Shown here: positions 29,811 through 39,005 of the stretch, in pieces
Numbering within the stretch: position 1 is the stretch's first letter
How the letters are laid out: each line of letters starts with the position of its first letter
Assembly: GCF_009793355.1 (NCBI RefSeq)
Contig: NZ_WTKP01000005.1
Location: 245,583-309,582 of the forward strand
Source: Vreelandella zhuhanensis
Lineage (GTDB): Bacteria; Pseudomonadota; Gammaproteobacteria; Pseudomonadales; Halomonadaceae
Direction: 5' to 3'
DNA length: 64,000 nt
The notes under the pieces: model-generated
Seen by the model: only the letters and a program-made list of their open reading frames with translations
Databases searched by the model: none
Told to the model about the DNA's origin: nothing
Made by a program: the position numbers and the translations under genes

Positions 29811-30860
29811 ATGATTGCGTTTTTGATCAAGCGGCTGATGCACGCGATATTGGTGATGTTTATCATCAGCGTGCTTGCCTTCGCCATCCAGGACAACCTG
29901 GGTGATCCCGTCCAACAAATGGTGGGACAATCGGTACCCGAAAGTGAACGCGAAGCCCTACGTGAGCGCCTCGGTCTCAATGATCCTTTTCTGGTGCAAT
30001 ACGGCCGTTTTGCGCTCAATGCGGTACAGGGTGACTTCGGCACCTCTTATTTCTATCGTGAGCCCGCTCTTGACGTCATTGCGCGGCATCTGCCGGCCAC
30101 CCTGGAGCTGGTCTTCGCTTCCATGTTGATCATCGTGCTGTTTTCGGTGCCCATTGGGGTGTACAGCGCCATCAAGCCGCGTGCCATGCTGTCGCGCTTT
30201 TTCATGGGTGTATCGATTGTAGGCATTTCGGTACCGGTGTTTCTGACGGCGATCATCCTGATCCAGATATTTTCCATCGGCATAACGATAACGCTGTTTC
30301 CCGAGTCGACAGGCTGGGGCAGCTGGCTCAACGACTTCTTCTCAACCGAAGGCAACATGCCGTCGTTCGGGCGTGGCTATGACCTGGTGCAGGTGTTCGG
30401 ACACTGGGAGACCAACCTGGCGACCTGGAACGGCCTACAACACCTGGTACTGCCCTCCATTGCCCTGGCATCGATCATGTTGCCGCTGTTCATTCGCCTG
30501 ATTCGAGCGGAAATGATGGAAGTCATGCAGTCCGACTACGTCAAGTATGCCCGTGCCAAAGGCATCTCGATGCGTCGGGTGTATTTCGTCCATGCGCTGA
30601 AAAACACCATGCTGCCGGTGATTACCGTTGGCGGCGTGCAGATAGGCACCATGGTGGCCTATGCCATCCTCACTGAAACCGTCTTCCAGTGGCCGGGCAT
30701 GGGCCTGATGTTCCTGGATGCGATCAATCGCGCGGATACACCCTTGATCGTCAGTTATCTGATGATCGTCGGGGTAATCTTCGTGGTGACCAACACCATC
30801 GTCGACCTGGTCTATGGCCTGGTGAACCCCACCGTCAAACTCACCGGTAAGCCCGCATGA
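29811..30860 (+). CDS. Peptide ABC transporter permease, DppB type
   Basis: Inner-membrane permease, 349 residues from ATG 29811 (AGGTGG nine bases upstream; a GTG at 29799 is the alternative). N-terminal FLIKRLMHAILVMFIISVLAFAI, periplasmic loop, then the transmembrane core with an EAA loop (YVKYARAKGISMRRVYFVHALKN) that contacts the ATPases. Six helices. The loop between helices 4 and 5 is longer than in DppB. Overlaps the next permease by four bases. Confidence 0.94.
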   Translation: MIAFLIKRLMHAILVMFIISVLAFAIQDNLGDPVQQMVGQSVPESEREALRERLGLNDPFLVQYGRFALNAVQGDFGTSYFYREPALDVIARHLPATLELVFASMLIIVLFSVPIGVYSAIKPRAMLSRFFMGVSIVGISVPVFLTAIILIQIFSIGITITLFPESTGWGSWLNDFFSTEGNMPSFGRGYDLVQVFGHWETNLATWNGLQHLVLPSIALASIMLPLFIRLIRAEMMEVMQSDYVKYARAKGISMRRVYFVHALKNTMLPVITVGGVQIGTMVAYAILTETVFQWPGMGLMFLDAINRADTPLIVSYLMIVGVIFVVTNTIVDLVYGLVNPTVKLTGKPA

Positions 30861-31828
30861 CGACACCGACCGTTACTCAGAGTAATTCTCAAACGACCCG
30901 ACCGCGCATCCCCAGCCGCTGGGAGCGTCTGCGCGATTCCTACCTCTGGTACAGCTTCAAACGCGACCATACTGCCCAGCTGTGCCTGGCTATTTTCATC
31001 GGCCTGGTCATCGTGGCATTCGCCTCGCCGTTGCTGGCGCCCACCGACCCTTATGACTTGCGCCAGATCGACATCATGGCATCCGAGTTACCGCCCTTCT
31101 GGATCGAGGGTGCCGACGAACGCTTTATTCTAGGCACCGACGCCCAAGGGCGCGACCTGTTGTCGATCATTTTATACGGCACTCGGGTGTCACTTTTGAT
31201 CGGCTTTGGCGCCGTGATCCTGCAAGCACTGCTAGGCATCACTTTTGGTCTGATGGCAGGCTATTTAGGTGGCCGCGTGGATGCCCTGCTGATGCGTCTG
31301 GCGGATATCCAGCTATCATTTTCCACCTTGATGGTCGCCATCGTGGTGGGCGCCGTAGTCAAAGCGACCATGGGGGGCGCCTTTTACAGCGAATATGCGA
31401 TCATCATGCTGATCCTGATCATCGGCCTGGCAGAATGGCCGCAGTATGCGAGAACCGTCAGGGCCTCGGTGCTGGCGGAAAAAAACAAGGAATACGTGGA
31501 TGCCGCCAGGGTCATGGGCCTGCGCAGTAAACGCATCATGTTCCGCCATGTGCTGCCCAACACCCTGTCACCGATTTTCGTGATCTCCACGGTACAGATC
31601 GCCAATGCCATCATCTCGGAAGCGGCGCTGTCGTTTTTGGGGTTGGGCATGCCGGAGACGCATCCTTCGCTGGGTTCACTGATCAAATCCGGGTTCGACT
31701 ATATCCAGTCAGGCTCCTGGTGGATCACTCTGATTCCCGGTGCGGTACTGGTGATACTGGTGCTGTCCATCAACCTCCTGGGTGACTGGCTGCGCGACGT
31801 CATGAACCCACGACTCTACAAAGGCTGA
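30857..31828 (+). CDS. Peptide ABC transporter permease, DppC type
   Basis: 323 residues. N-terminal OppC/DppC-type cytoplasmic segment, FKRDHTAQLCLAIFIGLVIVAFASPLLAPTDPYD, LGTDAQGRDLLSIILYGTRVSLLIGFG and the EAA loop YVDAARVMGLRSKRIMFRHVLPN. ATGA overlap with the DppB-type gene; eight bases before the first ATPase gene. Confidence 0.94.
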   Translation: MTTPTVTQSNSQTTRPRIPSRWERLRDSYLWYSFKRDHTAQLCLAIFIGLVIVAFASPLLAPTDPYDLRQIDIMASELPPFWIEGADERFILGTDAQGRDLLSIILYGTRVSLLIGFGAVILQALLGITFGLMAGYLGGRVDALLMRLADIQLSFSTLMVAIVVGAVVKATMGGAFYSEYAIIMLILIIGLAEWPQYARTVRASVLAEKNKEYVDAARVMGLRSKRIMFRHVLPNTLSPIFVISTVQIANAIISEAALSFLGLGMPETHPSLGSLIKSGFDYIQSGSWWITLIPGAVLVILVLSINLLGDWLRDVMNPRLYKG

Positions 31829-31836
31829 GGTGCACC

Positions 31837-32856
31837 ATGGCATTGCTGGAAGTAACCAATCTGGACTTACGCTTTGGTTTACGCCAAGGCGAAGTACGCG
31901 CTTTACGCGACGTCAGTTTTACCCTGGAGCGTGGCGAACGCCTGGGCATCGTCGGTGAATCCGGCGCAGGAAAATCCGTGGCTGCCTTTTCCTTGTTGAA
32001 CTTGGTCGGCAAGCCGGGGTTTATTGCCGGCGGGAGTATCACCTTCGACGGCCTCGAGCTGAACTCGATGTCCGAGCACGCCTTGCGCAAAGTACGCGGC
32101 AACCGGATCTCGATGATTTTCCAGGATCCGATGATGACCCTGAACCCGGTGCTCTCGATCGGCGAGCAGATGGTCGAGTGCCTCAAGGCCCACCGGCGGA
32201 TTTCATCGAAAAAGGCCCGCGCCATTGCGCTGGACAAGCTGCAACAGGTCCAGATTCCGTCGCCGGAGACCCGTCTGGATCAGTATCCACATGAGCTTTC
32301 GGGTGGCATGCGCCAACGCATCATCATCGCCATTGCGCTGTTGCTCGACCCGGATATCATCATTGCCGATGAACCGACCACGGCGCTGGATGTCACCATC
32401 CAGGCGGAAATCATGGCGTTGCTGCTGGATCTGTGCGAGCAGCACAACGTCGGCCTGATCCTGATCACCCATGACCTGGGGGTGGTCAGCCAGGTCACCC
32501 AACGCATGCTGGTCATGTATGCCGGTCGCGTCATCGAGCAGGGACTGACCCGCGAGATCATCAACGACCCGCAACATCCTTACACCCAAGGATTGATCAA
32601 CGCCTTGCCGCAAATGGCGACGCCCGGGGAACGGCTCAACCAGATTCGCGGCAGTATGCCGTCATTATCCAACCTGCCCAATGGTTGCGCCTTCCATCCG
32701 CGCTGCGATTTCATCAATAAAGCCAACGGCGAACCACGCCCGGCCTGTGTCCAGGAGGTGCCTGAATTCGTTGATTCGGGTAATTGCCGCGTCGCCTGCC
32801 ACATGGTGGCGGAAATGCAGGAAGACCGCCGCCTGAAGTTGGAGGAGATATCATGA
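31837..32856 (+). CDS. Peptide ABC transporter ATP-binding protein, DppD type
   Basis: 339 residues. Walker [10 protein letters not shown] (about 39-47), Q-loop [13 protein letters not shown], signature LSGGMRQR, Walker [15 protein letters not shown]-loop LITHD. The C-terminal oligopeptide-ABC extension has the cysteine cluster [10 protein letters not shown] ... RPAC, which in DppD/OppD types can bind an iron-sulfur cluster. Overlaps the second ATPase gene by four bases. Confidence 0.95.
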   Translation: MALLEVTNLDLRFGLRQGEVRALRDVSFTLERGERLGIVGESGAGKSVAAFSLLNLVGKPGFIAGGSITFDGLELNSMSEHALRKVRGNRISMIFQDPMMTLNPVLSIGEQMVECLKAHRRISSKKARAIALDKLQQVQIPSPETRLDQYPHELSGGMRQRIIIAIALLLDPDIIIADEPTTALDVTIQAEIMALLLDLCEQHNVGLILITHDLGVVSQVTQRMLVMYAGRVIEQGLTREIINDPQHPYTQGLINALPQMATPGERLNQIRGSMPSLSNLPNGCAFHPRCDFINKANGEPRPACVQEVPEFVDSGNCRVACHMVAEMQEDRRLKLEEIS

Positions 32857-33935
32857 ACGCGACTGCCATGGACCTGAAAGACGCTAACCTGGAGAGCGTC
32901 GACACCCCGACCCAAAACGAGGAAAGCGCCGACTCATTGCTACAGATACGCAATCTGAAGAAGCGTTTTTCGCTGTCCGGTGACTTTCTCGAACAGCTGC
33001 GTTTCAAGGGTGGCAAGTTGATCCGGCACCGTGAATACGTGCATGCCATCAATGGCGTCAACCTGGACATCAAGCGCGGTGAAGCACTTTGCGTGGTCGG
33101 CGAGTCCGGCTGCGGCAAATCCACCGTGGCACGTACCGTCATGGGGTTGTTGACCCCCACGGCAGGTGAAATCAGTTACGCCGGCCAGCGTATCGACAAC
33201 CTCAGCTCGCGTGAGTTATTGCCGTTTCGCAAGCGCATGCAGATGATTTTCCAGAACCCCTATGCATCACTCAATCCGCGCATGACCATCCAGCAAACCC
33301 TGGAAGAGCCGCTTCGCCTGCACCACCCGGACTGGAATCGCCTGAAAGTGCAGGAAAAGGTTCAGGAGGTGATGAGCTCGGTGGGCATCGACCCGGACTG
33401 GGGCAAGCGCTTTGGTCATGAATTTTCCGGCGGCCAGCGCCAGCGCATCGCCATTGCCCGGGCGCTGGCTGTCGACCCCGAATTCATCGTTGCCGACGAG
33501 CCTATTTCGGCATTGGATGTGTCCATTCAAGCCCAGGTGCTCAACCTGCTGATGGATGCCCAGCGTGACCGCAACCTGACCTATCTGTTCATCACCCATG
33601 ACTTGGCCGTGGTGGAACACTTCGGTACTCGCGTGGCAGTCATGTACCTGGGCACGGTGTGTGAAATTGCCACCACCGCCACTCTGTTCAACAAGCCACG
33701 TCACCCTTACACCCAGGCCCTGCTGTCGGCGATTCCGCGTCTAGAGGATGACCGCCCCCAGCATATTCGTCTGAAAGGCGAAGTGCCCACGCCGGTCAAT
33801 CTGCCCAGCGGCTGCGTGTTCCATGGGCGCTGCCCGTATGCCAATACGCGCTGCCGCCAGGAGATCCCCACGCTGGTCACTCAATTGGATGGCACCCGGG
33901 TAGCGTGCCATGCGGTGGAGGAAAATCGCTTATGA
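32853..33935 (+). CDS. Peptide ABC transporter ATP-binding protein, DppF type
   Basis: 360 residues from ATG 32853, which overlaps the previous stop and follows GGAGGAGA; the longer frame from 32784 is rejected. Walker A GESGCGKST, signature FSGGQRQR, Walker B EFIVADEPISALD and H-loop FITHD; C-terminal Cys cluster GCVFHGRCPYANTRC. The acidic N-terminal extension of about 30 residues is unusual but harmless. With DppD-type it forms the ATPase heterodimer. Confidence 0.95.
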   Translation: MNATAMDLKDANLESVDTPTQNEESADSLLQIRNLKKRFSLSGDFLEQLRFKGGKLIRHREYVHAINGVNLDIKRGEALCVVGESGCGKSTVARTVMGLLTPTAGEISYAGQRIDNLSSRELLPFRKRMQMIFQNPYASLNPRMTIQQTLEEPLRLHHPDWNRLKVQEKVQEVMSSVGIDPDWGKRFGHEFSGGQRQRIAIARALAVDPEFIVADEPISALDVSIQAQVLNLLMDAQRDRNLTYLFITHDLAVVEHFGTRVAVMYLGTVCEIATTATLFNKPRHPYTQALLSAIPRLEDDRPQHIRLKGEVPTPVNLPSGCVFHGRCPYANTRCRQEIPTLVTQLDGTRVACHAVEENRL

Positions 33936-33973
33936 AGTCAGTCATATCGTCTGCAGGTTCAGCGAGGTAATTC

Positions 33974-34894
33974 ATGGAAATTCGCTGGCTGGAAGATTTC
34001 ATCGCCCTGGCCAGAACACGGCATTTTTCGCGGGCGGCGGATGAGCAGAACGTCACTCAACCCACCTTTTCGCGACGGATCAAGTTACTCGAAGAAGAAA
34101 TGGGCGCCACCCTGATCAACCGCCAGACGTTGCCGCTGTCGCTCACCCCGGCAGGGGAGGAATTTCTGGCGCTGAGTGAAGAAGTTACCGAGCGTGTTCG
34201 TCTGGCGCGTGACCGGGTAAGAGAGATCAGTGCCGGGCAGCAACGCCGCATCATGCTCGCGGCGCCCCAAAGCGTCTTGGTGCACTTTTTGCCTCAGTGG
34301 CTTTGCGTGATTGACCAGCAGTCACGCATACAGCCCTACCTGCGTGCCACCGGCTGGACCGCCAGCGAGTACTTTCAAGCACTGGGACGTGGCGAATGCG
34401 ATCTGGCTCTGTGCTACTGGCCCAAGGAACGTTGCGAACTGGACCTGGATACCAGTGCCTGCAGCTATCGGGTGATCGGCCATGAACGCCTGATTGCAGT
34501 CACCACGCCGGATGCTCAAGGCAAGCCCAGCGCCGTGCTCCCCGGTAGTCGCAGCCAACCCATCGCATGGCTTACCTATCCCAAACGTAGCTTGCTCGGT
34601 TCGGCGGTCAAGGCCCATCTGTCGCGCCTGGCTCAGGGCACTCACCTGATGGCTCAGAGCGAAAATTCCTATGCCGCCAGCATCAAGGAATTGGTGCTGC
34701 TAGGTTACGGCATGAGCTGGCTACCCGAACGCACGATCAAGGCGGAACTGGAAAGCGGCCAACTGGTACGCGCAGGCGACACACGCTGGGACGTTCCCAT
34801 GGAATTGCGCCTTTATCGTCATCAAAACCAACATCATGCCGGGCTGGATGCCTTCTGGGCCACCGTACCCAGCTTCCCGACTCCATGCCCTTGA
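33974..34894 (+). CDS. LysR-family transcriptional regulator
   Basis: 306 residues. The N-terminal winged helix-turn-helix is clear (LEDFIALARTRHFSRAADEQNVTQPTFSRRIKLLEEEMG), followed by a linker helix and an effector domain (RRIMLAAPQSVL ... CDLALCYWPKE). Same strand as the transporter, 38 bases after the last ATPase gene and 13 bases before the dipeptidase. Likely regulates this cluster in response to a peptide or amino acid (inference from position). Confidence 0.93.
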   Translation: MEIRWLEDFIALARTRHFSRAADEQNVTQPTFSRRIKLLEEEMGATLINRQTLPLSLTPAGEEFLALSEEVTERVRLARDRVREISAGQQRRIMLAAPQSVLVHFLPQWLCVIDQQSRIQPYLRATGWTASEYFQALGRGECDLALCYWPKERCELDLDTSACSYRVIGHERLIAVTTPDAQGKPSAVLPGSRSQPIAWLTYPKRSLLGSAVKAHLSRLAQGTHLMAQSENSYAASIKELVLLGYGMSWLPERTIKAELESGQLVRAGDTRWDVPMELRLYRHQNQHHAGLDAFWATVPSFPTPCP

Positions 34895-34907
34895 ACGGAT
34901 TATCGAT

Positions 34908-36230
34908 ATGCATGTAACAGCACTCGAAACACTGCATGCCCAACAGGGCGAGCATTTGGTCCACTTGCAACGCAGTTACGCCACCTTGCTGGAAACACAC
35001 GGTTTCGATGCCGTCTTGCTCTACAGTGGTCACGCTACTGCGCATTATGCCGATGATCAATTTCCTGCCTTTCAAACCTTCGGCCACTTCATGCACTGGG
35101 TACCGATGGCCGACATACAGCACAGCTGGCTTTTGATTCAACCCGGGCGCAATCCCCAGCTTTATCTGCATGCGCCAACCGATTTCTGGCATTTGCCCAC
35201 CGCCCTTCCCGATGAGCCCTGGGTCGCCGCCTTTGACGTGACCCTGAGCCCTGAGCCCTTGCTTCCGACCTTGCCAGGCGAGCGTATCGCGATACTGGGC
35301 GACACCAGCTCTCTAGCCCAGGCGTCCGACATAAAGCCCGATATCAAGCCCAATCCGGACGCTTTGCTGAAGGCGCTGGACGAGCTACGCATGCATAAAA
35401 GCGCATACGAAATCAGCTGCTTGCGTTCAGCAAACCGTATGGCGCTGGCCGGGCACCAGGCAGCCCGCGAGGCTTTTTCCCAAGGCGCCGGCGAGCTCGA
35501 CATTCAGCTGGCTTACCTGGGCGCCAGCCGCCAGCGCGAGTCCGCGGTGCCCTACCAAAACATCATCGGCACCAATCATCACGCTGGGGTGCTGCATTAT
35601 CAGCATTACGACCTGAACGCCTCGTCCAAGCGCCACAGTCTGCTAGTGGATGCCGGGTACCGTTATCGCGGTTATTGCGCCGATATCACTCGCACCCAGG
35701 CAGGGCCGGATGCCCCGGCCGCCTTCGGGGAGCTGATCGATGCCATGCAACAGCTGCAAACCCAATTGATCGAGAGTGTTCGGCCCGGCGTCAACTTCGT
35801 GGATCTGCATCGACAGATGCATCGCAGCTTAGGCGAAGTGCTACAAAGCCAAGGGCTTATCCATTGTTCGGCAGAAGAAGCCGTGACCCTGGGCATTACC
35901 CGCGCCTTTTGTCCCCATGGCCTGGGACACTCGCTGGGACTTCAAGTGCACGACGTTGCCGGGCGGCGCCTCCCGGACGGCACACCGAACCCACCGCCTA
36001 TAGAGCATCCCGCCTTGCGTCTGACCCGCGAATTGACGCCTGGCATGGTGGTCACCATCGAGCCTGGCCTGTACTTCATCCCCATGCTGCTCGAACCGCT
36101 GCGTGCTGCTGAAACGGGCAAGATGATTGACTGGCAGCGGGTGGACGCTCTCACGCCCTGCGGCGGCATTCGTATCGAAGACAACATTGCCGTGACCGAC
36201 ACCGGATTCGATAACCTCACCGCCCCCTGA
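34908..36230 (+). CDS. pepQ: Xaa-Pro dipeptidase (PepQ type)
   Basis: 440 residues from ATG 34908; an ORF extension to 34836 overlaps the LysR gene. M24B metallopeptidase with dimanganese ligands Asp248 (LLVDAGY), Asp259 (CADITRT), His341 (HGLGHSLGLQVHD), Glu385 (TIEPGLYF) and Glu424 (GIRIEDN). Length and the HGLGHxLGLxVHD loop match PepQ and organophosphate-acid anhydrolases, which are abundant in halophilic gammaproteobacteria. Its place after a peptide importer suggests it cleaves imported Xaa-Pro dipeptides. Confidence 0.94.
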   Translation: MHVTALETLHAQQGEHLVHLQRSYATLLETHGFDAVLLYSGHATAHYADDQFPAFQTFGHFMHWVPMADIQHSWLLIQPGRNPQLYLHAPTDFWHLPTALPDEPWVAAFDVTLSPEPLLPTLPGERIAILGDTSSLAQASDIKPDIKPNPDALLKALDELRMHKSAYEISCLRSANRMALAGHQAAREAFSQGAGELDIQLAYLGASRQRESAVPYQNIIGTNHHAGVLHYQHYDLNASSKRHSLLVDAGYRYRGYCADITRTQAGPDAPAAFGELIDAMQQLQTQLIESVRPGVNFVDLHRQMHRSLGEVLQSQGLIHCSAEEAVTLGITRAFCPHGLGHSLGLQVHDVAGRRLPDGTPNPPPIEHPALRLTRELTPGMVVTIEPGLYFIPMLLEPLRAAETGKMIDWQRVDALTPCGGIRIEDNIAVTDTGFDNLTAP

Positions 36231-36255
36231 CCCCGAGCACCCTTGTGCCAAGCGC

Positions 36256-36729
36256 TCAGGTTTTAACCAGGCCTCTGCGCTCGTGCCACTCAGCGATGCT
36301 TTCCTCGGGAGCGGTATCGAAACATTTGTCGTTGTCCCGGGCATCGACCTCGACCCAGTTGGCCTTGCTGTTCAATAGCAGATGAACCCGTTCTGGGGGA
36401 ATTGGCAGGTCGCTATCGAGCGCTGAGGCGAAAGGATGGATCAGCTCCGGCCAACGCGGGTCGTAAACCCACAGGGCACTGGCGCAATTACCACAGAAGT
36501 GGCGTTCCCCCACGCTCGGCTCCCCTTCGATCAGTGCATGGTAGACGCGCTTATGCTCGCTACCTTGCACTTCGAGCGTCTCGGCACGTCCACTCAGGTT
36601 GATGGCATAGCCACCGCCTCCGGCGGTCTTGCGGCAAATCGAGCAATAGCAGCGTTGATAAGGATACGGATGCGGTGACTCCAGGCTAAAGTGCACGGAA
36701 CCGCAGTGACAGGAACCTTCAAGCAACAT
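36256..36729 (-). CDS. GFA family zinc protein
   Basis: 157 residues with the glutathione-dependent formaldehyde-activating (GFA/Mss4-like) fold. Zinc ligands: Cys7 and Cys9 (GSCHCG), Cys27, Cys29 and Cys32 (CYCSICRK), Cys79 and Cys82 (HFCGNC). Few GFA homologues have been shown to act on formaldehyde, so the substrate is left open. A promoter region of about 147 bases lies between this gene and moxR on the other strand. Confidence 0.9.
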   Translation of the reverse strand: MLLEGSCHCGSVHFSLESPHPYPYQRCYCSICRKTAGGGGYAINLSGRAETLEVQGSEHKRVYHALIEGEPSVGERHFCGNCASALWVYDPRWPELIHPFASALDSDLPIPPERVHLLLNSKANWVEVDARDNDKCFDTAPEESIAEWHERRGLVKT

Positions 36730-36876
36730 ATGACCTCCCTTACGTCAGCTTGCGTCTGAAAACCTCCCTGAACCATAGCCGATATTGCGCAAAGCAGCAT
36801 TTGTCCCCGCCCGCTCCCTTACGTACACTTGTTTGATTCTTGAACTCCTTTTGATGATTAAGCCGAGGCACGACCC

Positions 36877-37731
36877 ATGGCGTTTGAATCCACTTCCTCC
36901 TACATCGCAACCGATGCCTTGAAACAAGCGGTCAATGCCGCCGTCACGCTCCAGCGTCCACTGCTGATAAAAGGCGAGCCGGGCACCGGCAAGACCCTGC
37001 TGGCGGAAGAACTGGCCGCCAGCCTGGGTACGCGGTTGCTTACCTGGCATATCAAGTCCAGCACCAAGGCAGCCCAAGGGCTATATGAATACGATGCGGT
37101 CAGCCGCCTGCGTGACTCCCAGCTGGGTGTCGAGGGCGTGGAAAATGTCGGCAACTACATCAAGCCCGGCAAACTGTGGGAAGCGTTTACCGCCGGCGAA
37201 CGGGTGGTGTTGCTGATCGATGAGATCGACAAGGCGGATATCGAATTCCCCAACGACCTGCTCCAGGAGCTGGATCGCATGGAGTTCCATGTCTACGAAA
37301 CCGGCGAGACCATTACCGCCGAACACCGCCCGATCATCATCATTACCTCGAACAATGAGAAAGAGCTGCCGGATGCCTTCCTGCGCCGCTGCTTTTTCCA
37401 CTACATCGAGTTTCCCGACCGCGAGACCATGCAGGCCATCGTCGACGTTCACTTTCCGGATATCGCACCGAAGCTGGTCAGCGAAGCGCTGGAAGTGTTC
37501 TTCGACCTGCGCCAGGCTCCCGGGCTAAAGAAGAAACCTTCCACCTCAGAGCTGGTCGACTGGCTGAAGCTCTTGATGGCCGATGAACTGGCCCGCGAAG
37601 CGCTCTATTCCCGCAACCCGGTGAAAGCGATTCCACCGCTGGCCGGCGCCCTGGTCAAGAATGAACAGGATACCCACCTGCTCGAGCGGCTGGCCTTCAT
37701 GCTGCGCCGCCAAGGCAACCCGAGGCGCTAA
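36877..37731 (+). CDS. MoxR-family AAA+ ATPase
   Basis: 284 residues. Walker A GEPGTGKT (33-40), Walker B VVLLIDEIDKAD (110-121), sensor 1 ITSNNEKELPDAF (157-169), Arg finger at Arg170/171, and a C-terminal helical lid. MoxR proteins work with von Willebrand factor A partners, often to insert metals or activate enzymes. The partner gene follows with three bases between. Which enzyme they serve is not evident from the neighbours. Confidence 0.92.
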   Translation: MAFESTSSYIATDALKQAVNAAVTLQRPLLIKGEPGTGKTLLAEELAASLGTRLLTWHIKSSTKAAQGLYEYDAVSRLRDSQLGVEGVENVGNYIKPGKLWEAFTAGERVVLLIDEIDKADIEFPNDLLQELDRMEFHVYETGETITAEHRPIIIITSNNEKELPDAFLRRCFFHYIEFPDRETMQAIVDVHFPDIAPKLVSEALEVFFDLRQAPGLKKKPSTSELVDWLKLLMADELAREALYSRNPVKAIPPLAGALVKNEQDTHLLERLAFMLRRQGNPRR

Positions 37732-37734
37732 GCC

Positions 37735-38913
37735 ATGTTCATCACTCTGTTCGAGACCCTCAAACGTGCTGGCGTGCCGGTATCGATCCGTGAACTGCTC
37801 GACCTGCATGCGGTGGTCGAACGCGGCGTGGTGTTCGCCGACATGGACGCCTTCTACCAGGTGGCGCGTACCGTCATGGTCAAGGATGAACGCCATTTCG
37901 ACCGCTTCGATCGTGCCTTTGCCGCCTGGTTCGAAGGGCTGGAAAACCTGGATGCCGCCATCGAGGCCCTGATTCCGGATGACTGGTTGCGCCGCGAGTT
38001 CGAAAAGCAACTCAGCGAAGAAGAGAAGGCCCAGATCGAATCCCTGGGCGGGCTGGAAAACCTGATCGAAACCTTCAAGAAACGCCTGGAGGAGCAGAAG
38101 GAGCGCCATGCCGGAGGCAACAAATGGATCGGTACCGGTGGTACCAGTCCCTTCGGTGCCTACGGCTACAACCCCGAAGGGATTCGCATTGGCCAGGAAG
38201 GCTCCCGCCATCGCCGGGCCATCAAGGTATGGGACGAGCGGCGCTTTCGCGATTACGACGACTCCCTGGAACTCGGCACGCGCAATATCAAGATGGCCTT
38301 GCGCAGGCTGCGCAAGTTCGCTCGCCAAGGGGCACTTGATGAATTCGATGTCAACGGCACCATCCGTGAGACCGCGCGAGACGCCGGGCTGCTCAATGTG
38401 CAGATGCGCCCGGAACGGCATAATTCGGTGAAGGTACTATTGTTTCTGGATGTGGGCGGCTCCATGGATGACCACATTCGCGTCTGCGAGGAACTGTTCT
38501 CGGCGGCACGCTCGGAATTCAAGCATCTTGAACATTATTACTTTCACAACTGCCTGTACGAAGGCGTGTGGCGCAACAACATGCGGCGCGGCAACGAACG
38601 AATTCCCACCCTGGATGTGCTGCATACCTATGGCAGCGATTATCAGGTGGTCATCGTTGGGGATGCCGCCATGTCGCCCTATGAAATCACTCATCCCGGT
38701 GGCAGCGTCGAGCATTTCAACGACGAAGCCGGCGGTGTATGGCTCAAGCGACTCACGGAAAAATTTCCACGCCTGGCCTGGCTCAATCCCATGTCACCCC
38801 GTGCCTGGGAAACCACCTATTCCACCGGTTTGATCCGTGAACTGATAGACGACCGCATGTACCCCATGACCCTGGAAGGCCTAGAAAACGCCATGCGGGA
38901 ATTGGCCAAGTAA
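37735..38913 (+). CDS. VWA-domain protein, partner of the MoxR ATPase
   Basis: 392 residues, no signal peptide. N-terminal helical part contains a long charged stretch (85-125) and a Gly-rich segment (128-150). The C-terminal VWA domain has LLFLDVGGSMDDH (MIDAS at Asp239-Val-Gly-Gly-Ser243; Gly in place of the first Ser), then GDAAMSPYEI and LNPMSP. This DVGGSM form is common in the MoxR-associated CoxE-like family. Three bases after moxR, so cotranscribed. Confidence 0.9.
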   Translation: MFITLFETLKRAGVPVSIRELLDLHAVVERGVVFADMDAFYQVARTVMVKDERHFDRFDRAFAAWFEGLENLDAAIEALIPDDWLRREFEKQLSEEEKAQIESLGGLENLIETFKKRLEEQKERHAGGNKWIGTGGTSPFGAYGYNPEGIRIGQEGSRHRRAIKVWDERRFRDYDDSLELGTRNIKMALRRLRKFARQGALDEFDVNGTIRETARDAGLLNVQMRPERHNSVKVLLFLDVGGSMDDHIRVCEELFSAARSEFKHLEHYYFHNCLYEGVWRNNMRRGNERIPTLDVLHTYGSDYQVVIVGDAAMSPYEITHPGGSVEHFNDEAGGVWLKRLTEKFPRLAWLNPMSPRAWETTYSTGLIRELIDDRMYPMTLEGLENAMRELAK

Positions 38914-39005
38914 AATAGAGGTAGCCGACCCGTCGAATATTGAGCGCGCCACTGACGCGCCTTCGGCTGCTATGCTGCCTGTGTTTCTCTGCCGGAGCCA
39001 ACCTC

